From the NCBI GenBank assembly GCA_019239825.1, contig JAFAZK010000145.1, positions 1 to 64,000 on the forward strand: DNA of 64,000 nt. Direction: 5' to 3'. How positions within the stretch are numbered: position 1 is the first letter of the stretch; each line of letters begins with the position of its first letter. The notes beneath the pieces were generated by a model. That model was not told where the DNA came from and ran no database searches. It worked only from the letters and a program-made list of their open reading frames with translations. Of this stretch, positions 43,395-52,669 are shown piece by piece. A program made the translations under genes and the position numbers. The stretch is from Verrucomicrobiota bacterium. GTDB taxonomy: Bacteria > Verrucomicrobiota > Verrucomicrobiia > Chthoniobacterales > JAFAMB01.

Positions 43395-44132
43395 TCATAA
43401 CGCGCACTCGATGGAGATATCTGTCGCCGAGACTTTCTTGTACCAGGCCCGTATCGCCTTGACCACTTTCCCGTCAAAGTGCGCATTAGCCGGCACACGA
43501 ACTTTGCGAACACTGCAGCCACAATCAAAGAGCGTCGCCGCTAGGGCTTCAGACGCTGCCCTTTCATCGCGGCTTTCGTTCTTGGGATTTATCAGCAAGA
43601 TCGGGTAACACGGCAAGGCCGGGAGCGGTTTCGGACGGAATGGAGATTTCGGGCGAATCAGGATCGCGCCTCCAAGTAATTCCGAATGCACGAATAGCAA
43701 GGTGACCGCGAGCGTAGCTCCGTCACCCGCGCCTACCACGACGGTTTTAGCCGGATCGAGGTTATATTCTTTCGCAGCCCAGTTAAAGAATTGGGAGACC
43801 CGGTCTGCTCGGTCGATGAAACAAGGCTCGCCAGGGGCAAACTCTTGTGGGGTCCCCAGAAAAGAAAACCCCGGCTGGTAATCGAACAGCCCTCGCAGCG
43901 CGATCACGTTCGTTTTGCCGTCCTCTGCACCGGCCTCAACGATAGACAACAAATCTTCTTCATTTCCGCCGGAGTCGTGTAAAAGAACGAAAACCGGTTC
44001 GGCACCCGGCTCTGCGCGTTCGGCAGAAATGAACCGATGAAAAAAATCTCGGTCGGATAAGGCTTCTGTCAGGCCAACCGAACCATCAGTAATTCGGCTT
44101 AAATCTTCGGTGCCGGGACGATCAGATCTCAT
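43395..44132 (-). CDS. alpha/beta-hydrolase-fold protein lacking the Ser nucleophile motif
   Basis: The start at 44132 (MRSDRPGTEDL) overlaps the TetR stop by 11 nt, indicating coupling; the frame also extends to 44207. The 245-residue protein resembles the phospholipase/carboxylesterase group: VFVLLHDSGGNEEDLL (oxyanion region), a strand-turn-helix VVGAGDGATLAVTLL, HSELLGGAILIRPKSPF and a late His (NAHFDGKV). At the nucleophile elbow, relatives have G-x-S-x-G, but here the pattern is G-A-G-D-G, so Ser is replaced by Gly. The Asp position (INPKNESRD) also looks altered. It may be a non-catalytic ligand-binding relative. Confidence 0.75.
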   Translation of the reverse strand: MRSDRPGTEDLSRITDGSVGLTEALSDRDFFHRFISAERAEPGAEPVFVLLHDSGGNEEDLLSIVEAGAEDGKTNVIALRGLFDYQPGFSFLGTPQEFAPGEPCFIDRADRVSQFFNWAAKEYNLDPAKTVVVGAGDGATLAVTLLFVHSELLGGAILIRPKSPFRPKPLPALPCYPILLINPKNESRDERAASEALAATLFDCGCSVRKVRVPANAHFDGKVVKAIRAWYKKVSATDISIECAL

Positions 44133-44736
44133 GAGGATGAACCGGTAGCGACGAGCTCCCACTCGCATGGATTTGTAGCGTGGTCGAGACCAATGAAAAA
44201 ACGGCATCGGCGAAGCCCTCGAGGGAAGCGGTTTTTGCGTGACTCCACTCTAGCGCCGCTCCGCAGATGGCCCAACTTGCCATAGTCGCTCTTAGCTCCA
44301 ATTCGCTCTTAGAAGCTTCCGGGATGGTCTGATGTAAGCCGATCAACAGAAAATCTCTCAGAAGCGACTTAATCTTCGACTCCGCCACGGGCGCGAATTG
44401 TCGTTGATGCTTTTGGCAGCGGGAAGCCATATCGGCAAAGAAATCGCAAACCGCACGGATGAGCTGCTTAACACTCTCGGGGCAAGTTCCAATAGACCCT
44501 GCCATTCTGGCTTCAAGCATGGCTTGAAAGCTGTCGGCAATGATATCTTCGAGCAGGGCGAACTTGTCCGGAAAATGATCGTAAAAGGTGGCTCGGTTTA
44601 CCGTGGAGCGTTCCGCGATGTCATTAACGGTGATTTCCTCGAATGTCTTCTCGGCAAGAAGCTCCGAAAAAGCTCGATGCAAAAGCTGTCGCGTTCTTTT
44701 GATGCGGGGATCTAAGATAGCAACAGTCGATTTCAT
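44122..44736 (-). CDS. TetR-family transcriptional regulator
   Basis: The 204-residue protein has an N-terminal TetR helix-turn-helix (FEEITVNDIAERSTVNRATF then YDHFPDKFALLEDII) and a variable C-terminal ligand-binding domain. It overlaps the hydrolase-like gene by 11 nt and begins 184 nt after the thioesterase stop, in the same direction as the polyketide synthase genes. A role in controlling the cluster or its own operon is plausible but unproven. Confidence 0.88.
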   Translation of the reverse strand: MKSTVAILDPRIKRTRQLLHRAFSELLAEKTFEEITVNDIAERSTVNRATFYDHFPDKFALLEDIIADSFQAMLEARMAGSIGTCPESVKQLIRAVCDFFADMASRCQKHQRQFAPVAESKIKSLLRDFLLIGLHQTIPEASKSELELRATMASWAICGAALEWSHAKTASLEGFADAVFSLVSTTLQIHASGSSSLPVHPHEI

Positions 44737-44789
44737 GAAAACTCCGCTAAAGGTAGCATGCAGTCGATCAGCATCAAACGCAGTATTAA

Positions 44790-44801
44790 CGACAGATGTC
44801 G
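44790..44801. promoter_or_regulatory. candidate TetR-type operator
   Basis: CGACA-GA-TGTCG is an inverted repeat with 5-bp half-sites in the region upstream of the TetR start at 44736. It is short and may be chance. A GC palindrome at 44862-44873 lies between it and the thioesterase gene; no clear terminator is seen. Confidence 0.25.
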
Positions 44802-44920
44802 TGTTTCGACTTTCACCCCGCTAGGGAAGTGATGCTCTTTCGGATCAAGGTCTGTGGCGATGCCGCCGGCGGCGGACCGGCTTAGAGGAAATCTCGTCTA
44901 CTTTTGGTCCGATTCAGCAA

Positions 44921-45706
44921 TTACGCATTGCTCCCGGCCAAGATCGAAATTTGGGCAAGAATCGAATGGAAAATCGATTCTCGATTATTTCGAATAAAGA
45001 AGTGATCTCCATCAAACATCTTCAGCTCGAAGCCGCTTTTCGTGTGTGAACGCCAGGCGTCCAAATCCCTTTCCTTTGCCGTGGAATCGGCGTTTCCTCC
45101 AAACGCGTAGATCGGACAATCCAACGGATCCTGTTCCTCATAAACGTACGTCTCAAGTGCCGTTATATCGGCACGCAGGACCGGAATGAGGAGCTTCATT
45201 AGTTCCGCATCTTTCAGGATGATAGCCGGCATTCCACCATAACGGCGGGTGACCTCGGCAAGAAATAAATTGTCCGGCAGGCGGTGCACGGGAACATCCT
45301 GTTGTGGCAGGTGAGGTGCACGTCGAGCCAGAGCGTACAACGCTAACGGCGCGCTGATCTTTCGTCTGCGCAGCTCGCGGACAAGCTCAAAAGCGACAAG
45401 CGCACCCAGGCTATATCCATACAAGATATAGGGCCGATCCAGATAAGGGTTAATCTCCGAAGCAAGGTTTTCGACGATGGTCTGAATTCGAGTAAATGGA
45501 GATTCGCGAAGACGATTCTCCCTGCCCGGGAGTTGGATTGGGCAGATATCAAGAACCCCCGGCAGAAAATCCTTCCAGGTAGCGAACTGGAACGCTCCGC
45601 TGCCGGAATGAGGTAAGCAAAAAAGTCTGCAGAGCGCTCTAGAACTTGTTCGACCTCCAGCAATCCAAGGCGTTGTTCCGGCGGCCATGCTAGTGTCCTG
45701 TCCCAT
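44921..45706 (-). CDS. free-standing thioesterase of the polyketide synthase cluster
   Basis: The 261-residue alpha/beta hydrolase has the nucleophile elbow GYSLGA with Ser99, a lid region (APHLPQQDVPVHRLPD), the Asp strand (PIYAFGGNADSTAKERDL) and the catalytic His (FDGDHFFI). This is the type II thioesterase pattern, whose members remove stalled or wrong acyl groups from carrier proteins. It begins 27 nt after the last synthase gene. Because that synthase has no fused thioesterase, this enzyme could also release the product. Confidence 0.9.
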   Translation of the reverse strand: MGQDTSMAAGTTPWIAGGRTSSRALCRLFCLPHSGSGAFQFATWKDFLPGVLDICPIQLPGRENRLRESPFTRIQTIVENLASEINPYLDRPYILYGYSLGALVAFELVRELRRRKISAPLALYALARRAPHLPQQDVPVHRLPDNLFLAEVTRRYGGMPAIILKDAELMKLLIPVLRADITALETYVYEEQDPLDCPIYAFGGNADSTAKERDLDAWRSHTKSGFELKMFDGDHFFIRNNRESIFHSILAQISILAGSNA

Positions 45707-45733
45707 AGATAACGTGGCTTTCGCCGCTGCATC

Positions 45734-48700
45734 TCATTTAATCTCCTCGAGCTTCTTCAGCAGCAAATGTGCGATCTCCTCTTCGCTCAAGTCATCAACC
45801 GGCTGACCGGATGACGGAGCCCTCTCAGGATCCACTTGCGGCTCGCTAATTTCGGTCTTCGATTCAGGGGCGAATTTCAGAGCCTCGCAGAGGATATAGT
45901 CGGTCAGCGCTCTGATGTTTGGATAGTTAAAGATCAGCGTGGAAGGAAGTTCTTGGCCTAAGCTACTTTCCAGCCGACCTTTTAATTCGACCGCCATGAG
46001 AGAATCCAAGCCCAGGTCGAAAAGACCTTGCTCCAAGTCGATCTCGCGTGAGGGATGGAATCCTAGAACGCTGGCCACCAGGGAACGCAAGTGCCCGATC
46101 ACTATCTCTCGGCGGCGAACTGGCGACGCGTTTTGTAGTTCCTGGGTCAGATTCGATTTTGGCGCCGTAGATTTTTGTAGTGGAGCTCTTTGGTGTTCCG
46201 GAGAATATCGGCGTTGAATCTCAGCGAATAGAGGACGCCTGCGCCGTGCTTCGTAGACGCCTCGCAATGTATTCCAATCGACGGACGCCACGATGCCGGA
46301 GGTTCTATCAGCCGAGATAAGCCGCTCCAACGCGGTTAGTGCCCGGTCACAGGGCATCGGACGCAAGCCGGCGCGTTCGAACTCCTCTTTGTCCGTTTTA
46401 GATGCGACCCGCATTTCCTCCCAAGTCCCCCAGTTCACAGATAACGCTCGAAGACCGCGCTTCCGACGCCAATGGGCCAGCATGTCGAGCGCCTGATTCG
46501 CGGCCGCGTAGTGACCTAAACCAGCCGCTCCCCACAAACCTGTGGTGGACGAAAAGAGCACGAAAAAGTCCAGCTCCATACCGAGGGTGAGTCGGTTGAG
46601 CACCCATGCACCCAGCGCTTTTGCCCGGCACATCTGTTGCATTGCTGCCAGATCTAGATCGCGGATAGAACGACCCGTCATTTCTACGGCGCAATGGGCG
46701 ATTCCTCGAAGCGGATAATCTTCTGTGGCGACACGATTCAAGATCTGTCGCATCGCGTTTTCATCGGCTACATCGGCTCTCGCGACGGTGATTCTTGTAC
46801 CCAGTTTTTCCGCTTTGACTATCGCCTCGATAGCTTCGCGATGCGGGTCGTCCACAGGCAAATCCGGCCATAGGGTCCGGTCCGGGAAATCACGGCGCGA
46901 AACCAACACCAAATGACGGGCGCCCTTTACAGCCATCCAATTCGCGATACGCAGCCCCAACCCGCCCAGCCCACCAGTGATCAGATAAGTTCCGTCACCG
47001 CACAGGAAAAGAGGCTCCGCCGCCGGTTCCTCGGCGCGCACCAATCGGGGCACGAGACGCTCACCGTTTCGATAGGCTATGGCGTCTTCCTCGCCGGCAT
47101 GTTTGATCTCGCGCCAGATGGCAACTGCCGATTCTTGCGGCGACGCATCAGGATCAAGATCAACGATGGAGCCCAACTGGCTGGGATTTTCCAAGGAAAG
47201 AACGCGCCCGAGTCCCCAGGTTAGAGCTTGGATTGGCTGACACACCTCAGTATTCGTGCCGCCTTTCGAAGAGATCAACTGTCCGCCCTTCGTGGCTAAC
47301 CAAACACGGGCATCGGACCCAGAGGTCGCTGCGAAGAGCGCTTGCGCGGTATGCAGCACTCCTGCGCCGATGCGTTGTTGGGCGGCTTCCCAAGCGACTG
47401 CCGTTGTCTCGACCGAAAGTTCCTCGTCCATCGGCCACAAGTTCAAGACACCTTTCAGCGGAGCCAGGCAATGCGCACTCGCGTCCAAAAGTAAGCGCTG
47501 GAAATCACTTGGCCGCAACGGATTGACGGTTGCCCTGTACCCCGATCCAAACTGGTATTCTTCGGCCTGTAAAACGAGAACCGATTTTTGCCCCTCTTTT
47601 GCGAGCAGATCTGCGATTTGTTCCCCTATCCCTTGGTTATCAGCGAGAACTAGCCACAAGCCGCCAAGCGCGATTTCGGTTTCCTGACTATCGATTCTGA
47701 CCGGCTTGCGGCCAAGCAAGACCGCCTGCTGAGCCATTTCAATGTTTCCAGTCGAGGAGTCTGTAGTCGTCTCAAGTCCCATTTCCTGGAACAACGTGGT
47801 CCACTGACCGGCTGTAAGCAGAGGGGAATCGGAGCGCAAAGTGGCATCTTGGAATCGCCACCAGCCGTCAGTCATGCCGAACGTCAAATCGACCCATCGC
47901 TGTCGGAGTGTTGCTTCCAGCAGAATCAAAAGGCCGCCAGAAGCCAGGAGGCTAACGGTATATCCGAGTGATGTGCGGAGATCGCACGTGGCATGCAAGG
48001 CATTGGCCGCGATAACCACATCGAACGACTGCTCTTCGAAGCCCTGCTCACCAGGCGGCTTCTCGATGTCCAGAAGTTGATAGCTGACGAACGGATGGTT
48101 GCGGAATTCATCGCGCGCACGTGCCAGAAAGAGAGGAGAAACGTCGCTGAAAACATATTGTGTGCGTTCAGCAGAGAGGTGCGGAAGCAGGAATGATGTC
48201 GTTCCGCCAGTCCCCGCACCGACTTCGAGGATCCGAATCGGGCGATTTTTGGGCGCTTTCTCAGTTGCCGCGACCAACACTTGCCGGACGACAGTGTTTA
48301 AGGCGCGCGCGAACGGCGAGCGACGATAGAGAGCATTTGCAGTATCAAAGTCGCCACCTGGGAAAAGCAGTTGTAGCGGATCGCAAGTTCCACGTAGAAC
48401 CTCATCCAGCCGGTCTGCGCATCTCGCGGTCAGCGTGATTTCGGCGGAACAGGCCGGGAATTCTTGTTTCAACCGATAGGCTTCGGACTGTAGATCGGCG
48501 AATTGCAACTCTGGACATTTGCGTACGATCCAGCGATCGCCGTCGCGAGTTAGAACACCTTCCTCGGACAAGACACCGAGCAGCCTTTCGAAGAGGCGCC
48601 GCTGAGTTGAAACGATGCCTAGCCGCCCAGCCAATTCTTGCGTGGTGAAGTGGTCACCTGAAGAATACGGCCAACCCATTCGCAAAAAGGCCCGACAGAT

Positions 48701-51700
48701 AAACGCGCCACTGAGATCCTCTAGTTGTTCGATCAACGCACCGTAAATCGACAAACCTTCCGCCGCAGAAATCGCCGACAGGTCTCCCCTCGCCTTTTCG
48801 GCGAGTAATCCGGGTATCGGAATGAACTCGCTCGGAGAACTGACTGCGGCTTCCTTCAGCTCGATCGCGGCTGCCTGCTGCCTGCGCCACTCGATCTGGT
48901 AGAACCAGTTTTCGTCTTTCAACCCGGCGACACGGGCAATCGCCTCGCGGGGGGCACGTTTTAGTTGGAGTCCCAAGATTTCCGCGATGAGTCTACCGTT
49001 GTCGTCATAGAGCCGGATATCCGCGCCGAATGCCTCTCCAGTCGGGGCGAGAGGCGAGCGCAAGACGGCATGGTTCCACAATCGGCCGGGAGCAACCGAG
49101 TAAATAGTGAATCGCTCAAGGCCGATCAACAAGTAGCCGCAGTCAACGGTATCGGCGGGCAGTGCGGCACCTAACAAGTGAAAACAGGAGTCCAAGAACG
49201 CTGGATGGATCCGGTACGGTTCAGTCTCGACGGCCAAGCTATCAGGCAGGCGATTTTCGGCGATGGCCTCGCCATCACGCCGTCGGATGCTCGCGATCCC
49301 TCGGAATCGATCACCAAATTCGAGACCCAAAGGAATTAGCGACTCGTATAAAGAGATTGGATTTATTTCCTCCTGACATCGAGCCCACACCTCCTCGCGA
49401 TTCCAATTGGGTGGCGCTATCTCGGGAACCGGAATACCAATTTTTACTCGACCGGTGGCATTTGTGCGCCAAACGCTTTCTGTTTTTCCGTGTGCGGGTT
49501 CCGAGGTGTTCCGACTGCAAACTTGGAAGCTCACCCCGTCTTCGCCGGCCTCGTCCAAGATCAACTGCACCTTGTACGATCCGTCCTCCGGCAAGAAAAG
49601 CGGTTCGCGAACATGCAGGTTGGTTAACTCGCACGGCAACGATTCGGACCTGGCAAGATTGGCAACCGCAGCAGCGCCAGCTAATGCCATCTCTATGTAC
49701 ACCGGTGATGGCATCATCGGCCGGCCAAAGATTCGATGATCGTGAAGAAAGGCGGGATGTTCGACGCCCAGGTCGACTTCGAAAACTGCGCCGGGGATCG
49801 CCGGAGAATCGAGACGCTCTCCTAAGAAGGGATGGGCATTCCCGGTGTGAGACCTCGACTCCTGTTTCTTCCGCGAATTAACGGCGACACTCTCCTGGAG
49901 CCAAAATCGGCTGCGCTGAAAAGGATAAGTGGGCAGCGAGGCACGTTTACCAGCGAATGATGTTGGTATACCCGTCCAATCAAGATCTACTCCCTCAACA
50001 TACAGTGTAGAGACCGCCTCCAGAAGACTTTCCCAGTCTTGCTGGCCGCGATTCAAGCTAGAGGTCCAGACAACCTCGGCTTCCGGTGCTGTCGCCCGAG
50101 CCATTCCGGTCAGAACTGAGTGCGGTCCGATTTCGAGAAATACCGAGTGCCCAATCTTACGTAATGCACGGATGGAATCCGCGAATCGAACCGGATTTCG
50201 AATCTGACGGCGCCAATATTCTGGAGCCGACATCAGGCCCGGAGTAGCCAGTTCACCGGTTACGTTTGAAACGATGGGAACCAGCGGCTCGGATAACTGA
50301 ACGCTCGCAGCGACCCGTTGGAACGAGTCGAGAATCGGATCCATCGACTTGGAATGGAACGCATGAGAAACCGCGAGCGATCTAAACTGTACGCCTTCGT
50401 TCTTCAACTCCGCCAAGAGCCGATCAACCGCAACGGATTCGCCAGAAACGACAACGTTAGCGGGACCATTAGCACACGCAATCGCAACATCACTTCCTTG
50501 GGCGTCGATGGCCCGGGACACGCGGGATTCATCCGTGAAGATGGCCGCCATGGCACCTCCGGCGGGAAGAGAGCCCATTAGGCGGCCTCGTTCTGCAATG
50601 AGTCGGAGCCCATCCTCGAGACTGAACACTCCAGCGATGCAGGCTGCTACATACTCACCGACGCTGTGGCCGAGCACCGCGCCGGGTTCCAGGCCCCACG
50701 ATCGCCACATTGCTGCCAATGCATATTCAAGAGCGAATAGAGCCGGTTGGGTTAGTTGCGTCTGGTCAACTCGATGATCTGAGCGGCTGCCGTCGGCGAA
50801 CAGCGCCTCCAGCAACGGAATTTCCAGCAGCGGATTTAGAATTTCCGCGCACTTCTCCAACTCGCGACGGAAGACTGGCTGGGTCTCGAACAAGCCGCTA
50901 CCCATACCTGGATACTGCGACCCCTGCCCGGTGAACATGAAGACCACTCCGAGCGTTCCCGATTTTATCGAACGGCCGCTCCAAATTCCGGCGCTTTTTT
51001 GGCCAGATCGAAAAGATGCCAAACGTTCGCGTGCTTCTGATAGATTCTGCGCCAGTATTGCCAGACGATATTTGAAGTGGGAACGACCGGTAGCCCCGGT
51101 GCGGCAAACATCCACCAGGTTAAGGTCTGGGCTCTCATTGAAAAGTTGTTGGTATTTTCCAGCCAGCTCCAATAAAGCGGATTCGCTTCGAGCGCTTAAA
51201 ATCAGCAACTCTGGCGATGATAGATTGTCGAGGGTCCGGATGTTCTGAGCCTCAGGTAATACGCCACCGGTAGGAGGGTCGGACACGATTACGTGCGCAT
51301 TTGTTCCGCTGAATCCAAACGAGCTGACGCCGGCGATCCGTTGCCCGCGTTCCCGGGTCCACGGCGTAGGCGCGGTCGCTACCGCGATGGGCAGATCGCC
51401 CCAGTCAATATGCGGATTCAGTTTCTGTAGATGAAGGCTGGGCGGAACTTTTTCGTGACGGAGCGCGAGAATCGTTTTGATCAAGCCGGCGATACCAGCC
51501 GCTGACTCGGCGTGTCCGAAGTTCGTCTTCACCGAACCGATTCTTAACGGAGAGTTCAGACTGCGACCGGGACCGAAAACCTCCGCCAGCGCGTGCGCCT
51601 CGATTGGATCCCCAAGTGAAGTGCCCGTACCGTGGGCTTCGATGTAATCTACATCACCGGCCTCAAGACTTGCGTTGGCCAGTGCTTCTCGAATAACCGC

Positions 51701-52669
51701 TACCTGCGATGGGCCGTTAGGAGCAGTCAAACCATTGCTCCTGCCATCCTGATTAGAGGCGGTTCCGCGAATTAATGCCAGAATACGATCACCATCAGCC
51801 CGGGCATCGGAAAGTCGTTTTAATACGATCACTCCGCATCCTTCGCTCCGGACGAAGCCGTCGGCGGATGCATCAAAAGCCTTACATCGGCCGTTGGGGG
51901 ACATCATATGCGCCTTTGACAGCACAACCGTCGTGTCCGGCATCAGGATGAGATTCACTCCGCCGGCTAAGGCGGCGCGGCATTCACCCGCGCGCAAGCT
52001 TTGACAAGCCAGGTGAACTGCCACTAGGGATGCAGAGCAACCCGTATCCACAGACAGGGATGGACCCTGCAACCCTAGGAGGTACGAGATGCGTCCAGAA
52101 GCAACGCTATGTGCGTTGCCGGTGGCAACATATGCGTCGACCGAATCCCGGCCAGTTTCGAACTGTTTAAGAAAATAATCGTTGTTGCAGACGCCGACGA
52201 ACACTCCCGTTTGTGAACCCGTCAAGCGGTCGGGACATAAACCCGCGTTTTCTAATGCCTCCCAGGTCACCTCGAGCAGGACCCGTTGCTGAGGATCCAT
52301 ACCCGTAGCCTCGCGTGGCGAGATACCGAAAAACTCTGGATCGAATTGATCGATGCCATCCAGGAATCCGCCCCATCGAGTGTTCATTTTTCCGGTCGAG
52401 TCGGGATCCGGGTCGAAAAGGGCGTCGATATCCCAACGATCAGGAGGCACCTCGACAATGGCATCGCGCCCCTCAATCAATAAACGCCAAAACGAATCTG
52501 GATCGTTTACTCCGCCCGGGAAACGACAGCCAATACCGATCACCGCGATCGGGTCGGCCGAGCGCTGCTCCAGGCGTTCCAACCTGGCATTCAGCTCCGC
52601 CGCCAATAGAGCGAGCCGTTTCGGTGGCAGTCCGGCAATGCGTTCAAGAAAATTCATTCGATCATTCAT
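45734..52669 (-). CDS. modular type I polyketide synthase, KS-AT-DH-MT-KR-ACP (PKS-C)
   Basis: The 2311-residue single-module synthase has an N-terminal docking helix (FLERIAGLPPKRLALLAAEL), then the following domains. KS has Cys211 in [20 protein letters not shown] and KTNFGHAE. AT has Ser669 in GHSVGEY and HAFHS, the malonyl type. DH has His978 (HRIFGRPMMP) and Asp1160 (HPAFLDSCFH). A C-methyltransferase has Glu1482 in LEVGAGTGGTTS. KR has GGLGGLG and Tyr2054 in GHYAAANQ. ACP has Ser2223 in [10 protein letters not shown]. The C-terminus ends LSEEEIAHLLLKKLEEIK without a thioesterase. Predicted chemistry is one malonyl extension, alpha-methylation, ketoreduction and dehydration to an alpha-methyl enoyl thioester. 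It overlaps the upstream synthase gene by 4 nt (ATGA). Confidence 0.93.
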   Translation of the reverse strand: MNDRMNFLERIAGLPPKRLALLAAELNARLERLEQRSADPIAVIGIGCRFPGGVNDPDSFWRLLIEGRDAIVEVPPDRWDIDALFDPDPDSTGKMNTRWGGFLDGIDQFDPEFFGISPREATGMDPQQRVLLEVTWEALENAGLCPDRLTGSQTGVFVGVCNNDYFLKQFETGRDSVDAYVATGNAHSVASGRISYLLGLQGPSLSVDTGCSASLVAVHLACQSLRAGECRAALAGGVNLILMPDTTVVLSKAHMMSPNGRCKAFDASADGFVRSEGCGVIVLKRLSDARADGDRILALIRGTASNQDGRSNGLTAPNGPSQVAVIREALANASLEAGDVDYIEAHGTGTSLGDPIEAHALAEVFGPGRSLNSPLRIGSVKTNFGHAESAAGIAGLIKTILALRHEKVPPSLHLQKLNPHIDWGDLPIAVATAPTPWTRERGQRIAGVSSFGFSGTNAHVIVSDPPTGGVLPEAQNIRTLDNLSSPELLILSARSESALLELAGKYQQLFNESPDLNLVDVCRTGATGRSHFKYRLAILAQNLSEARERLASFRSGQKSAGIWSGRSIKSGTLGVVFMFTGQGSQYPGMGSGLFETQPVFRRELEKCAEILNPLLEIPLLEALFADGSRSDHRVDQTQLTQPALFALEYALAAMWRSWGLEPGAVLGHSVGEYVAACIAGVFSLEDGLRLIAERGRLMGSLPAGGAMAAIFTDESRVSRAIDAQGSDVAIACANGPANVVVSGESVAVDRLLAELKNEGVQFRSLAVSHAFHSKSMDPILDSFQRVAASVQLSEPLVPIVSNVTGELATPGLMSAPEYWRRQIRNPVRFADSIRALRKIGHSVFLEIGPHSVLTGMARATAPEAEVVWTSSLNRGQQDWESLLEAVSTLYVEGVDLDWTGIPTSFAGKRASLPTYPFQRSRFWLQESVAVNSRKKQESRSHTGNAHPFLGERLDSPAIPGAVFEVDLGVEHPAFLHDHRIFGRPMMPSPVYIEMALAGAAAVANLARSESLPCELTNLHVREPLFLPEDGSYKVQLILDEAGEDGVSFQVCSRNTSEPAHGKTESVWRTNATGRVKIGIPVPEIAPPNWNREEVWARCQEEINPISLYESLIPLGLEFGDRFRGIASIRRRDGEAIAENRLPDSLAVETEPYRIHPAFLDSCFHLLGAALPADTVDCGYLLIGLERFTIYSVAPGRLWNHAVLRSPLAPTGEAFGADIRLYDDNGRLIAEILGLQLKRAPREAIARVAGLKDENWFYQIEWRRQQAAAIELKEAAVSSPSEFIPIPGLLAEKARGDLSAISAAEGLSIYGALIEQLEDLSGAFICRAFLRMGWPYSSGDHFTTQELAGRLGIVSTQRRLFERLLGVLSEEGVLTRDGDRWIVRKCPELQFADLQSEAYRLKQEFPACSAEITLTARCADRLDEVLRGTCDPLQLLFPGGDFDTANALYRRSPFARALNTVVRQVLVAATEKAPKNRPIRILEVGAGTGGTTSFLLPHLSAERTQYVFSDVSPLFLARARDEFRNHPFVSYQLLDIEKPPGEQGFEEQSFDVVIAANALHATCDLRTSLGYTVSLLASGGLLILLEATLRQRWVDLTFGMTDGWWRFQDATLRSDSPLLTAGQWTTLFQEMGLETTTDSSTGNIEMAQQAVLLGRKPVRIDSQETEIALGGLWLVLADNQGIGEQIADLLAKEGQKSVLVLQAEEYQFGSGYRATVNPLRPSDFQRLLLDASAHCLAPLKGVLNLWPMDEELSVETTAVAWEAAQQRIGAGVLHTAQALFAATSGSDARVWLATKGGQLISSKGGTNTEVCQPIQALTWGLGRVLSLENPSQLGSIVDLDPDASPQESAVAIWREIKHAGEEDAIAYRNGERLVPRLVRAEEPAAEPLFLCGDGTYLITGGLGGLGLRIANWMAVKGARHLVLVSRRDFPDRTLWPDLPVDDPHREAIEAIVKAEKLGTRITVARADVADENAMRQILNRVATEDYPLRGIAHCAVEMTGRSIRDLDLAAMQQMCRAKALGAWVLNRLTLGMELDFFVLFSSTTGLWGAAGLGHYAAANQALDMLAHWRRKRGLRALSVNWGTWEEMRVASKTDKEEFERAGLRPMPCDRALTALERLISADRTSGIVASVDWNTLRGVYEARRRRPLFAEIQRRYSPEHQRAPLQKSTAPKSNLTQELQNASPVRRREIVIGHLRSLVASVLGFHPSREIDLEQGLFDLGLDSLMAVELKGRLESSLGQELPSTLIFNYPNIRALTDYILCEALKFAPESKTEISEPQVDPERAPSSGQPVDDLSEEEIAHLLLKKLEEIK

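Noticed and set aside
45343-45732. 129-codon ORF directly after PKS-C
   Set aside because: It is in a different frame from the thioesterase, whose catalytic motifs are intact in the other frame.
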